Origin: UBA1941 sp046329575
GTDB lineage: Bacteria; Bacteroidota; Bacteroidia; Chitinophagales; LD1
Direction of reading: 5' to 3'
DNA length: 64,000 bases
Assembly: GCA_046329575.1 (NCBI GenBank)
Contig: JAXLUJ010000014.1
Coordinates: forward strand, 1 to 64,000
Under the pieces are notes generated by a model. The model saw only the letters and a list, made by a program, of their open reading frames with translations. It was not told where the DNA came from and made no database searches. A program made the translations under genes and the position numbers. Below are positions 40,769 through 48,734 of the stretch, one piece after another; the stretch's first letter is position 1; each line of letters begins with the position of its first letter.

Positions 40769-41740
40769 ATGATCTTACTTCGTTGTTACGCCCGCATTCC
40801 TGATTTGATTTATAGTTGGACCAACGGCTTGCTGGACCTGCGCATTCTTCCAATTTACAGCTATGGTTTTATGGTAGCCTGCGGTTTTTTGGCAGCAGCC
40901 GTGGTGGTAACCCGCGAACTGAAACGCCGGGAAGCTTTGGGACTGATGCCGGCTTTGGGCGAAAAGAAGGATGGTACAACTGAATGGACTTCGGACCTGG
41001 TTGGCGATTTAGTGATCATTTGCGCCATATTTGGCGTATTAGGTTCCTGCTTCTTTAACTATCTGGAATCGCCCGATTCGTATAAAGATTTTTGGCAGCA
41101 CCCTGTTGAATCGCTGTTCAGCGGACTTTCAGTATATGGCGGTATGATTTGCGCCGGACTGGCGCTGTTGGGTTTCAGCCTTTACAAAAAAGTGAAGATC
41201 CCGCACATGTTCGACAGTTTGGCGTATTGCTTCATATTGGCGGTGGGAATAGGGCGATTGGGTTGTCAGCTTTCGGGCGATGGCGACTGGGGCATCGAGA
41301 ATTTGGCGCCAAAGCCTGATTTGGTACCGCAATGGTTGTGGTCAACGCACTACGCGCACAACATTGTAAACGAAGGGGTGTATATTTCGGGATGTACCGA
41401 AGAGCATTGCATGCAATTGGCGAATCCGGTTTATCCAACGCCTATGTATGAATTTTTTGAATGCACCGCCATTTTTTTGTTGCTGCATTTCATGCGGAAA
41501 AAACTGACGGCCCAACCCGGCATGTTATTCTTTGTGTTCAGCATTGGTATTGGCCTGCAGCGATACAGCATTGAGCAAATCCGCGCGGTAAGCGATCGCG
41601 ATCTTTACCAAATTTTTGGCGCCCATTTAAAACAAGCCGAAATCATTTCCATTGCCATGGTGATTATAGGTGTTATTGGCGTTGCCTTTTTAGAAATCTA
41701 TTACCGCAAGCATCCGGCGCAAGGCCCGGCGCATGCGTGA
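40769..41740 (+). CDS. lgt: Prolipoprotein diacylglyceryl transferase
   Basis: Transfers diacylglycerol from phosphatidylglycerol to the lipobox Cys of prolipoproteins in the inner membrane, which this window needs for its many lipoproteins. Start taken at ATG 40769 (MILLRCYARIP); a TTG 17 codons upstream is less likely. Of 323 residues, several membrane helices are visible (IYSYGFMVACGFLAAAVVV, LVGDLVIICAIFGVLGSCFF, LAYCFILAVGIGRLGCQLSG). The Lgt signature occurs as GLSVYGGMICAG and GRLGCQLSGDGDWG, with GCQ where E. coli Lgt has GNF. YPTPMYEFF is the conserved C-terminal block. Confidence 0.95.
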   Translation: MILLRCYARIPDLIYSWTNGLLDLRILPIYSYGFMVACGFLAAAVVVTRELKRREALGLMPALGEKKDGTTEWTSDLVGDLVIICAIFGVLGSCFFNYLESPDSYKDFWQHPVESLFSGLSVYGGMICAGLALLGFSLYKKVKIPHMFDSLAYCFILAVGIGRLGCQLSGDGDWGIENLAPKPDLVPQWLWSTHYAHNIVNEGVYISGCTEEHCMQLANPVYPTPMYEFFECTAIFLLLHFMRKKLTAQPGMLFFVFSIGIGLQRYSIEQIRAVSDRDLYQIFGAHLKQAEIISIAMVIIGVIGVAFLEIYYRKHPAQGPAHA

Positions 41741-41840
41741 GCGGGCGCAGTGAAAAGCCCGCAAGCGAGCGAGGTACGAGCGAGTGCGGACTTGTAACGA
41801 AGCACGCGACCCCGGAGGCAGCGATGACACGTTTGGGTTA
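41741..41840. other. GC-rich hairpin-forming intergenic element (copy C)
   Basis: It begins at the base after the lgt stop. GCGGGC (41741-41746) pairs with GCCCGC (41757-41762), so it could end the lgt transcript, but no T-run follows. It contains CGAGGTACGAG (41770-41780), shared with 20454-20464, and AGCACGCGACCC (41801-41812), found in reverse at 46977-46988. No credible coding frame. Confidence 0.6.
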
Positions 41841-41885
41841 AAACCTAAGGTAATGGCTGCCGCAGGGGGCACGCCCTAAAAAAAA

Positions 41886-42818
41886 TTAAGGATAGATTTT
41901 GCGCAGCCAATCCAAAATTTCAGGAAGAATAGCATCTACATTATTGCTCATGAGCGCGTGGCCCATGTTGCGGAAAATAACCAGCTCCTTACGGCAATTA
42001 AGGCGTTCGTAAAGTTTCTTGGTATAATCAACCGGGAAGATGGTGTCGGCATCGCCTTGAAACACCATTACCGGTACTTTAATTTCTTCCATCGGCCTGG
42101 CCATTGGTGTTTGGCCCAGCGAGTGGAGCGCGCGCAGCGAAATATTTTTAAGGGCCAGCGGATCATTTTCGATGAATTGCCGGATACTTCCGAAGTGTTC
42201 CAGTTTGATGCTATCGAGATCGATATATGCCGACATTGGGATGAAGGCGTTCGGCATTTTTTCGGCATTGCCAATAAGCATGCGCATATACTTAAACAGC
42301 CGCGGATGGCGGGTGAGTTGTGTGGTATCCATACTGGTGAGATCGGCAAAGTTTTGACAGATCACACTATTTAGGCGTTCGTCTTTAGCCGCCATGTAGA
42401 GCGAAATGATACCCCCTTGCGAGCTACCCATCAGCGACACTTTTTTACCAAATCGTTTGATGGCAAAATCAATGGTGTGGCGAACATCCGTCATAATTTC
42501 ATGAATGGTGTAATCGCCACGCGGGCCTTCGCTTTGGCCGTGGCCGCGCGGATCGAGACCCACTACATTATAGCCGCTTTGGCCCAGTTTGTACATCAGC
42601 TCGGCATAACACATTGCGTAAATTGCCGTTCCGGGAACGAACACAATGGTTGGCGCTGATTTGGAATGTTCATAAACATCGAGGTGCAGTTTGAGGCCAT
42701 CGCTCGATATTTTTTCGCTTTTGAAATAATGATGATATGGCGGCTGTTGCAGCGTTTCGGCCATATAATCGAAGTAATCGGATACGTTGAAGAAGGTTTT
42801 GTCTTTTACTGAAAACAT
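41886..42818 (-). CDS. Lysophospholipase-like alpha/beta-hydrolase
   Basis: 310 residues. It has a serine-aminopeptidase S33 / monoglyceride-lipase type fold: FVPGTAIYAMCYAELMYKLG, the RGHGQSEGPRG motif, nucleophile elbow GSSQGG (Ser133), the acid in FQGDADTIFP and the histidine in NMGHALMS. No signal peptide is clear, so probably cytosolic. The substrate is a lipid ester or similar. It follows the YhhN gene by 13 bp on the same strand, so both may act on ether- or lyso-lipids. Confidence 0.88.
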   Translation of the reverse strand: MFSVKDKTFFNVSDYFDYMAETLQQPPYHHYFKSEKISSDGLKLHLDVYEHSKSAPTIVFVPGTAIYAMCYAELMYKLGQSGYNVVGLDPRGHGQSEGPRGDYTIHEIMTDVRHTIDFAIKRFGKKVSLMGSSQGGIISLYMAAKDERLNSVICQNFADLTSMDTTQLTRHPRLFKYMRMLIGNAEKMPNAFIPMSAYIDLDSIKLEHFGSIRQFIENDPLALKNISLRALHSLGQTPMARPMEEIKVPVMVFQGDADTIFPVDYTKKLYERLNCRKELVIFRNMGHALMSNNVDAILPEILDWLRKIYP

Positions 42819-42831
42819 AAATCACTTTTGG

Positions 42832-43545
42832 CTATTTGCCATTCACTTGCGATAGAATTCCTTTGGCGATGAGGTATTGACCGGCAGTATAAAGAATCAT
42901 GATCCAAACGCCTGCAAGGAAGAATTGTTCGTTAAACACAAATTTGTTAATGGCAATAATACTGTCAGAAAACATAAAAAGCAGTGCACCTGCGGTTACC
43001 TGAGCGAAACTGGCATCGCTTACGCGGCCATAGCGGTTAATGGCAAACACCACCATGATGGCGATAACGGTGGAATACACCGCCACCGGAATTTTCATAT
43101 CAGCCGGCACCGGAGGGAAGATCACGGAGATCAGCGCAGCGAAGTAGATAGCGAGCGGAATGAGAATCCACCAGCGCGATTGCAGCAGCGGCGTTTTTGA
43201 ACGATCGCTCACTTTACTAAAAACCACGGCATACAGGAGATGGGTGATGAGGAAACCAACGAGGCCAAGCAGAAAGAAGTTCGGATTTTTAAAAACGAAC
43301 ATCAGGGCTACATCGCCAATCCAGGAAAAAAAGAAAGCTGCGATAAGTAGTTTGATGTGCTGTTGCCAGGGAGTAGCCGAAGCGCTTATGAGAAAAGCCA
43401 CGAGTACGGGCATGAGCAATGGTTTGGTAAGGAAGCGAAGGGTGTTATTGGATGAAAACTCAGCAAACACTTCAAGTATAGCGAGAAGGATATAACACCA
43501 GGCGATGATACCGGTGCGCTTTGTAGCAGGTGCCGATTGCGTCAT
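42832..43545 (-). CDS. YhhN-family (lysoplasmalogenase-like) membrane protein
   Basis: 237 residues from ATG 43545 (MTQSAPATKRTG); an ATG 19 codons upstream would add a non-membrane stretch. About eight membrane helices, with the family pattern RFLTKPLLMPVLVAFLI, FSWIGDVALMF, FLLGLVGFLITHLLYAVVF and GALLFMFSDSIIAINKF. The conserved Asp residues in GDVAL and SDSI belong to the active site of TMEM86/YhhN lysoplasmalogenases, which cleave the vinyl-ether bond of lysoplasmalogens. Whether this organism makes plasmalogens is not shown. It is the first gene of the pair with the lysophospholipase-like gene. Confidence 0.87.
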   Translation of the reverse strand: MTQSAPATKRTGIIAWCYILLAILEVFAEFSSNNTLRFLTKPLLMPVLVAFLISASATPWQQHIKLLIAAFFFSWIGDVALMFVFKNPNFFLLGLVGFLITHLLYAVVFSKVSDRSKTPLLQSRWWILIPLAIYFAALISVIFPPVPADMKIPVAVYSTVIAIMVVFAINRYGRVSDASFAQVTAGALLFMFSDSIIAINKFVFNEQFFLAGVWIMILYTAGQYLIAKGILSQVNGK

Positions 43546-43967
43546 ATTCTTTTTTGTAAATGAAGTAAAATTGAATAAAAGAGAAAGCTGAATTCTTTGC
43601 AATGATGCGAAGTTTCAGTTAACGGAAGCTATTTGAGGATATGAGTTCCGTCAGTTTTTGCGATTCCGGACTTCATATTTTTGTTTTTTCATATTTGTTT
43701 TTTCTATCATACTTAAATTAATTTTACCAATGAAAAATGCCGTTTTGTACTATGCCATTTTGCTTCACATTCGCTTTATTTATCATATTTATTGATTGAA
43801 AATAAAATTGATTTTGCTTATTTTATCTATGAAAAACAGAACTGTTTGTATCTTTGCATAGCGAAACGAAAAGGCACACAACTCATATTATTATTTATAC
43901 ATATTTGTATTTTTGGCATGGTTTGTGCAAAACGGTTTCACATTAAAAAACAATAAAAAAAACAATC
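43546..43967. other. Long AT-rich intergenic region upstream of the H1-tailed gene
   Basis: 422 bp without a supported gene. Two perfect -7 boxes point to the gene at 43968: TATCTTTG (43849-43856) and TATTTTTG (43908-43915). Neither has a clear -33 box at 19 bases. A tiny frame of 21 codons at 43730-43795 (MKNAVLYYAILL...) exists but has no further support. A long leader of 50-110 bases is implied for the downstream gene. Confidence 0.5.
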
Positions 43968-44390
43968 ATGGCAGATCACAGCAAATTCCAGGAAACCCTT
44001 AAAAGCCTTTTGTATGCCGGTGTTGGTTACGCCGCCAATACATCAGAGCGCATTCAGAAAAACGTTGACGACCTTGTAAAGAAAGGCAAGATTAACGAGC
44101 GCGAAGGCAAAAAAATTGTTGATCAGGTGGTTCACGACGCCGAGCAAAAGCGTCAGGAACTGGAAACCCGTTTGAACAAAGCTGTAGATAAATACAGCAA
44201 ATCAGGCATGAGCCAGATTCATAGCCTCACTACAAAAATTCAGAAATTAGAAGGCGAATTGGCAAAACGCGTTCAGGGCGCTACTTCAAAGGCTGCGGCT
44301 AAGGCTGCTCCGGTGAAGGTTGCTGCTCCCGCCAAAAAAGCTGCTAAAAAAGCCGCTCCTAAAAAGGCCGCAAAGAAAGCCGCCAAATAA
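43968..44390 (+). CDS. Phasin-like coiled-coil protein with histone H1-like Lys/Ala tail
   Basis: 140 residues. Residues 1-100 are an amphipathic helical domain (FQETLKSLLYAGVGYAANTSE, VDDLVKKGKINEREGKKIVD, then heptads to about 100) resembling phasin/PhaF-type granule proteins. The last 40 residues are made of Ala, Lys, Pro (AAPAKKAAKKAAPKKAAKKA), as in histone H1 tails and in the DNA-binding tails of PhaF and AlgP. The protein probably binds nucleic acid through the tail while the helical part self-associates. No PHA synthase gene is near, so nucleoid organisation is at least as likely as a granule role. It has its own terminator. Confidence 0.8.
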   Translation: MADHSKFQETLKSLLYAGVGYAANTSERIQKNVDDLVKKGKINEREGKKIVDQVVHDAEQKRQELETRLNKAVDKYSKSGMSQIHSLTTKIQKLEGELAKRVQGATSKAAAKAAPVKVAAPAKKAAKKAAPKKAAKKAAK

Positions 44391-44415
44391 GCTAAAGACT
44401 CTTGTTTTGGTTTTG

Positions 44416-44445
44416 AAAGCCGCTTCGTAAGGAGCGGCTTTTTTT
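44416..44445 (+). terminator. Intrinsic terminator of the H1-tailed gene
   Basis: AAAGCCGCT (44416-44424) pairs with AGCGGCTTT (44433-44441), loop TCGTAAGG, followed by TTTT. It lies 26 bases after the stop codon. Confidence 0.9.
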
Positions 44446-44483
44446 GTAAACGCCCCGCCAGCGGCAACGGTGTCACCGAATAC

Positions 44484-44515
44484 GTGTATCCGTGTATTCG
44501 TGTATCCGTGTATCA
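44484..44515. repeat. Four octamers, GTGTATCC type
   Basis: GTGTATCC, GTGTATTC, GTGTATCC, GTGTATCA in tandem, in the 269-bp gap between the H1-tailed gene and the ABC1 kinase gene and immediately before the heptamer array. Confidence 0.8.
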
Positions 44516-44531
44516 CCGCCTTTCACCTAAC

Positions 44532-44637
44532 CTTCAACTTTCATCTCTCATCTCTCATCTCTCCTCTTTTCATCTTTCAGTTTTCATCTTTTAACTTTCA
44601 ACTTTCAGTTCTCATCTTTCATCTCTCCTCTCTCAAC
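44532..44637. repeat. Fifteen degenerate heptamers, TCTCATC/TTTCAAC type
   Basis: Fifteen units of seven bases (one has eight) of the form TYTCANC, such as TCTCATC, TTTCATC, TTTCAAC, TTTCAGT and TCTCCTC. They fill the 106 bp that end 22 bases before the ABC1 kinase ATG. Any promoter for that gene must lie inside or upstream of the array. Same family, opposite strand, as 33951-33985. Confidence 0.85.
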
Positions 44638-44659
44638 TTATTTCCCTACTTTCCCGCCT

Positions 44660-46348
44660 ATGATTCTCGATCAAACATTCCGCAATTTGGGCCGCACGCG
44701 CGAAATACTGGGCATCCTCATCAAATATGGTTTCGAAGATGTAGTAATCAACTCTACGCTGCGCAATTTGGTGCCGGAAAGTACCCGCATCAAATGGATG
44801 CGCGAAGAAAAACCGGTAATGGAATATACCCGTTACGAACGCATCCGTATGGCGGCTGCCGAATTGGGTCCTACATTTGTCAAATTGGCGCAAATCCTCA
44901 GCAACCGGCCTGACATTATACCGGAAGGTTTGGTAAAAGAATTTGAAAAACTTCAGGATCGCGTGCCGCCATTCGCTTTCGATAAAGTGAAAGTAATAGT
45001 GGAACGGGAAACCGGACAAAAACTGGAAGACCTCTTTACTTCCTTTAGCGAAAAACCTCTTGCTTCAGCTTCCATAGGGCAAGTACATCGCGCTCAACTC
45101 AAAACAGGTGAAGAAGTGGTGGTAAAGGTACAGCGCCCGGAAGTTCCCGATCTGATTGAACGCGACCTCAACATCATTAAAGACGTAGTGCAACGTGCTG
45201 ATCGCTATCTGAAAAAACAAGGCGTGCTACAAGCTGATGAAGTAGTGCGTGCCTTTGAACGCAGTATGCAAAAAGAACTCGACTACCGAAATGAGGCGCG
45301 CAATCTGGACCGCTTTCGCACCACGTATGCGCACCGTCAGGATTTCTACATACCCCATCCCTATCGCGAGTTCTCTACCGATAAGGTATTGATCATGGAA
45401 TTTGTAGAAGGCTGCAAGATAACCGATGTAGCACAGCTAAATGAGTGGGGAATTGACCCGAAAGTGATTGTTGAACATGGCATGGACATCTACCTCACCC
45501 AAATATTTGAGTATGGTTATTTCCACGGCGATCCCCATCCGGGAAATGTTTTGGTGAACAAAGAAGGAAAAATCATTTTGCTCGATTTTGGAATGATTGG
45601 CCAATTGATGAAGAAAGACAAATATGCCTTTGCCGGAATCTTCATAGCTATGTCGCGCAACGATGCCAAAGAAATGGCCACTAACCTTATGAAACTGGCT
45701 GTAGAACACAATATTACCGACTTACGCCAATTTGAATATGATTTGAACGATTTGATTGAAGATTATGCGCATCTCGACGTTAGTGAGTCGAGCATTCAGG
45801 ATGTGATTCAGCGGCTGCAGAAGATCATGTACGATTATCATATCACGGTTCCCAGTGGCATCTTTATCATTTTCCGCGCCTTTGCTATTCTGGAAGGCAT
45901 TGGCAAGAAAATGTATCCGGGTTTTAAAACCTACGATTTCATTCGTCCTTACGGGCAACGGTTGCTTACCGATCAATTAAAGCCCGAAAATTTAGCCGAT
46001 GAAGCGGCCAATCGCTTTAATAGCTTGTACAGCTTTCTCAACTCCATACCAAACGATCTTCGCAACATTATTCAAAAGACCAACAAGGGAAAGATGCACT
46101 TCGAAATCGAATTGCAAGGTTATGGTTACGCATTAAAGAAATGGGATAGTGTAACCAATCGTTTAGCCATTACCTATGTAATTTGTGCCCTGATTATTGG
46201 TTCATCTATTGCGCTCTTAGCGCCCTATCCTGAAGAGATGCAGTTTTACTACGGCATCAACAAATGGAGCTTTTTCGGTTATCTGATAGCCGGCGCTATG
46301 TTTGTTGTTTTAGTTTATACCATCATCAGAAGGAGAATTTATAAGTAA
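44660..46348 (+). CDS. ABC1/UbiB-family atypical kinase
   Basis: 562 residues. Hallmarks: VKLAQILSNRPDIIPEGLV (the KxGQ-like segment reads KLAQ), PLASASIGQVHRAQLKTGEEVVVKV (cited motif ASIGQVH), ELDYRNEARN, FHGDPHPGN and LLDFGMIGQL, the last two carrying the catalytic and metal-binding Asp. Two membrane helices end the protein (ITYVICALIIGSSIALLA, FGYLIAGAMFVVLVYTI). UbiB members support quinone synthesis or lipid handling; Bacteroidota use menaquinone, so the client here is unproven. The GNAT gene follows after 11 bp and is probably cotranscribed. The gene is preceded by a degenerate heptamer repeat array. Confidence 0.92.
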   Translation: MILDQTFRNLGRTREILGILIKYGFEDVVINSTLRNLVPESTRIKWMREEKPVMEYTRYERIRMAAAELGPTFVKLAQILSNRPDIIPEGLVKEFEKLQDRVPPFAFDKVKVIVERETGQKLEDLFTSFSEKPLASASIGQVHRAQLKTGEEVVVKVQRPEVPDLIERDLNIIKDVVQRADRYLKKQGVLQADEVVRAFERSMQKELDYRNEARNLDRFRTTYAHRQDFYIPHPYREFSTDKVLIMEFVEGCKITDVAQLNEWGIDPKVIVEHGMDIYLTQIFEYGYFHGDPHPGNVLVNKEGKIILLDFGMIGQLMKKDKYAFAGIFIAMSRNDAKEMATNLMKLAVEHNITDLRQFEYDLNDLIEDYAHLDVSESSIQDVIQRLQKIMYDYHITVPSGIFIIFRAFAILEGIGKKMYPGFKTYDFIRPYGQRLLTDQLKPENLADEAANRFNSLYSFLNSIPNDLRNIIQKTNKGKMHFEIELQGYGYALKKWDSVTNRLAITYVICALIIGSSIALLAPYPEEMQFYYGINKWSFFGYLIAGAMFVVLVYTIIRRRIYK

Positions 46349-46359
46349 AAGCAACGCCA

Positions 46360-46818
46360 ATGGTTTTTACATGCAAACACTTCGATGAACTTTCGTTGGC
46401 AGAATTGTATGCGGCCATGGTGCTACGGCAAATGGTTTTTGCTGTAGAACAGCAATGCTCCTATTTAGATGCCGATGGGAAAGATCAGGCTTCTTATCAT
46501 TTATTCCTGAAAAGCGATTCAGGTGAATTACTGGCTTACTCGCGTTTGATACCAACAGGTGTAGCCTATGCTGATTACGCTTCTATTGGCCGCGTAGTGA
46601 GCCATCCCGCGCATCGCAAAGAAGGATTGGGCAAAATGATTATGGAGCGATCGTTACAGGAAATGCAACGCCTATTTCCGGGAGAACCCATCAAAATTGG
46701 CGCACAGGAATATCTGAAGAATTTTTACGAAAGTTTTGGATTTGTTGACATTGGCCATCGTTACATAGAAGACGGTATTTGGCACATACAAATGACTTTT
46801 GTTCCCGGTTCAAAGTAG
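46360..46818 (+). CDS. ElaA-like GNAT N-acetyltransferase
   Basis: 152 residues. The ElaA family pattern is clear: ELSLAELYAAMVLRQMVFAVEQQC, YLDADGKDQASYHL, AYSRLIPTGVAYADYASIGRVV, and the acetyl-CoA loop HRKEGLGKMIMERSL, ending FYESFGFVDIGHRYIEDGIWH. Transfers an acetyl group from acetyl-CoA; the acceptor of ElaA proteins is unknown. It is 11 bp after the ABC1 kinase gene and probably in one transcript. Confidence 0.92.
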   Translation: MVFTCKHFDELSLAELYAAMVLRQMVFAVEQQCSYLDADGKDQASYHLFLKSDSGELLAYSRLIPTGVAYADYASIGRVVSHPAHRKEGLGKMIMERSLQEMQRLFPGEPIKIGAQEYLKNFYESFGFVDIGHRYIEDGIWHIQMTFVPGSK

Positions 46819-46868
46819 TTGATTTGTATTGCAAATTGGCGAAACCTGAAACTTCTTACCACTTAAAT

Positions 46869-46903
46869 TTTTCAGTTTTCAGTTTATAACTTGTAATTAT
46901 TCA
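46869..46903. repeat. Five degenerate heptamers, TTTTCAG type
   Basis: TTTTCAG twice, TTTATAA, CTTGTAA, TTATTCA, 50 bp after the GNAT stop. The weakest of the period-7 arrays, but the same phase length as the others; a further short run of this kind is at 47108-47128. Confidence 0.55.
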
Positions 46904-46933
46904 TTTTTTTGGGGTGCCCCTTCACACCGCTAT

Positions 46934-47073
46934 TCGCATTTTTCGAAACAGAAAACGTTTGCCTTCGCGGTGTTCAGGGTCGCGTGCTTTCGGGGTTCGG
47001 CTTCGCCTCCCGTGCGCAGTTCGTTCCTCCTGCGCACCGCTCGCCAAGGCTCGCGCCCTGACGCCCGCTCACC
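46934..47073. other. GC-rich hairpin-forming intergenic element (copy D)
   Basis: In the 324-bp gap between the GNAT and LpxD-like genes, with no gene of its own. GTGCGCAG (47012-47019) pairs perfectly with CTGCGCAC (47030-47037). The ends TCAGGGTCGCG (46975-46985) and CGCGCCCTGA (47052-47061) are inverted copies with one bulged base. On the minus strand it contains AGCACGCGACCC, shared with 41801-41812, and AGGAGGAACGA, shared with 20509-20519. It is AT-rich on both flanks, so the base composition shift is abrupt. Confidence 0.6.
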
Positions 47074-47142
47074 CAAAATAAGCCTGGCCCTTCTAATCGC
47101 CACCGGCCATTTATAACTTTCAGTTTGCAACAAAAATTGGGT

Positions 47143-48081
47143 TTACTTTCTTTCTTTCAGAAATTTCCGCTGCGCTAAAAACTCAGCCATTTCCACTGCA
47201 GGCACACCCACAACCGATTTATTGGATTCAATATTGGAAACAATCACACTTCCAATTCCGGAGGAAACGTGGTGGCCGATAACCATTCCGTTTTTAATAG
47301 AAACGCTTGGCGCAATCCAGCAATTTTCACCAATAACGGTGCTTCCGGCAATCATCGAATTGGCGATAATCAAACTGTTCGCTCCAATTTCAACGCCATG
47401 AGCGATATGAACCAGATTATCCACTTTCACATTCCTTCGTAAGATCGTACTGCCAATCACGGCTCTGTCGATGCAGGTATTATTACCTATTTCAACGTCA
47501 TCCTCCAAAACCACATTGCCTAAATGTGGCATCAGTTCATAACTACCACCGTCCGCTTCGTTCTGCTCATAACCAAACCCTACTCCGCCAATGGTATTAT
47601 TCGCTCCTATCACCACCCGATTTCCGATCACGCAATCTTCTAAAATCACGGTGTTGCTTCCAATACGAACCATATCGCCAATTACACAATTGGCCGCTAT
47701 CACTACATGATGACCGATATATACTCCTTTTCCGATTTTTGCTGAAGGATGAATTTGAGCCGTACCGGCAATTCCATCAGGTTGCGATTTCTTTTTAGAA
47801 AAGTATAAAAGCACTTCGCGAAAAGCGCCGCGGGGATCAGGGGTAAGAATATAATTTACACCGGTTTGAAATGGAAAATTTGTTGCCTCTATTGGCGCAA
47901 TGATGGTTCCGGCACCAATGCCCGGCAACTTCTCCAGATTTTTTGAATTGCACCAGGAAATAGCATCGGCAGCATTCAGATCAGCAAGGCGTACCACGCT
48001 TTCAATCGAAGTGTTTTCATCACCTTTAAAAACCACTTCTCCCTTCGATCTCAATATGGCCAGCAATTCGGTTATGTGCAC
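47143..48081 (-). CDS. LpxD-like left-handed beta-helix N-acyltransferase
   Basis: 312 residues. An N-terminal uridine-binding-like domain (about 1-100) is followed by hexapeptide repeats from about 108 (IHPSAKIGKGVYIGHHVVI, VIGDMVRIGSNTVI, VIGNRVVIGANNTIGG) that build a left-handed beta helix. The catalytic histidine of the family would be in NLVHIAHGVEIG; LpxD itself has NLVQIAHNV. It acylates the free amine of an amino sugar with an acyl group from ACP or CoA. It is shorter than housekeeping LpxD (about 340) and is last in an operon behind an LmbE deacetylase and a GT4, so it probably acts on that pathway's glycan and not on lipid A. Confidence 0.85.
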   Translation of the reverse strand: MHITELLAILRSKGEVVFKGDENTSIESVVRLADLNAADAISWCNSKNLEKLPGIGAGTIIAPIEATNFPFQTGVNYILTPDPRGAFREVLLYFSKKKSQPDGIAGTAQIHPSAKIGKGVYIGHHVVIAANCVIGDMVRIGSNTVILEDCVIGNRVVIGANNTIGGVGFGYEQNEADGGSYELMPHLGNVVLEDDVEIGNNTCIDRAVIGSTILRRNVKVDNLVHIAHGVEIGANSLIIANSMIAGSTVIGENCWIAPSVSIKNGMVIGHHVSSGIGSVIVSNIESNKSVVGVPAVEMAEFLAQRKFLKERK

Positions 48082-48098
48082 TTTTCAAATATTAGGCA

Positions 48099-48734
48099 TT
48101 AAAAAATACAGCGGACCAGTTCGAATGTTTCAGCATACTTGATTCCGATTTGTGTTCCTCTAACTCTTGCCAGACCCTTAATAAATTCTTCACTGGCATA
48201 AGGCCGATGGGCTTGCGATTTATATTCTTTCAAGGCGCGAACCTTGGTTTCAATATGCGATTCTTCTAAATGGAAAAAACAACTGGTGTTGAAATTAAAA
48301 TTGTTCCAGGGCATTTCATACGATAAAATCGTATTGAACTTAAAAGCGCGAACGCCTTCATTGGCAATTGTGGCATGATCCTGATGAATGTCGTTTACCG
48401 ATGGCAGAAAAACTATATCGGGACTAATTTCGCGCTTCATGCGAACCAAATCTTCCAGAATTTCCTGCCTGCGGTAATTAAACGTCCGCACCTCATATTT
48501 CAATAAGGAAAGATTTTGAGGTTTGATACCCAACACCTGCGTTGCTGCTTTCACTTCAGTAATTAAAATATCGGCAGGAAATTCTTTAAGCACTGATTGT
48601 TCGCAAGCCGAAAAGGCCACACAATACACTTCATTTCCCTGTTCGATAAGTTTTGCTAAAGTGCCACCGCAACCGAATTCAGCATCATCGGTATGCGGAG
48701 CCAGAACTAATACTTTTTTATTTGTGATTTCCAT
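48099..48734 (-). CDS. PIG-L/LmbE-family deacetylase
   Basis: 211 residues. The zinc-binding motif is LAPHTDDAEFGCGGTLAKL (His14, Asp17) and the second site is DIHQDHATIANEG. The family removes N-acetyl groups from GlcNAc-containing substrates. It lacks the AAHPDDVELSC block that marks BshB1, so although this organism has bshC I do not call it the bacillithiol deacetylase. It overlaps the upstream glycosyltransferase gene by 17 bp and sits 17 bp before the LpxD-like gene, suggesting coupled synthesis of all three. Confidence 0.88.
   Translation of the reverse strand: MEITNKKVLVLAPHTDDAEFGCGGTLAKLIEQGNEVYCVAFSACEQSVLKEFPADILITEVKAATQVLGIKPQNLSLLKYEVRTFNYRRQEILEDLVRMKREISPDIVFLPSVNDIHQDHATIANEGVRAFKFNTILSYEMPWNNFNFNTSCFFHLEESHIETKVRALKEYKSQAHRPYASEEFIKGLARVRGTQIGIKYAETFELVRCIF

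Noticed and set aside
43730..43795. A 21-codon hydrophobic frame in the gap before the H1-tailed gene
   Set aside because: Too short, with no clear ribosome binding site or conservation evidence available.
12169..43934. The 15-base word GGTTTGTGCAAAACG present at both 12169-12183 and 43920-43934
   Set aside because: Matches of 15 bases are expected a few times by chance in 64 kb on two strands, and the two sites have different positions relative to genes.
46930..47133. A 67-codon minus-strand frame in GC-rich element D
   Set aside because: Arg/Glu-rich composition results from the GC-rich hairpins; no start context, homologue or membrane or domain feature.
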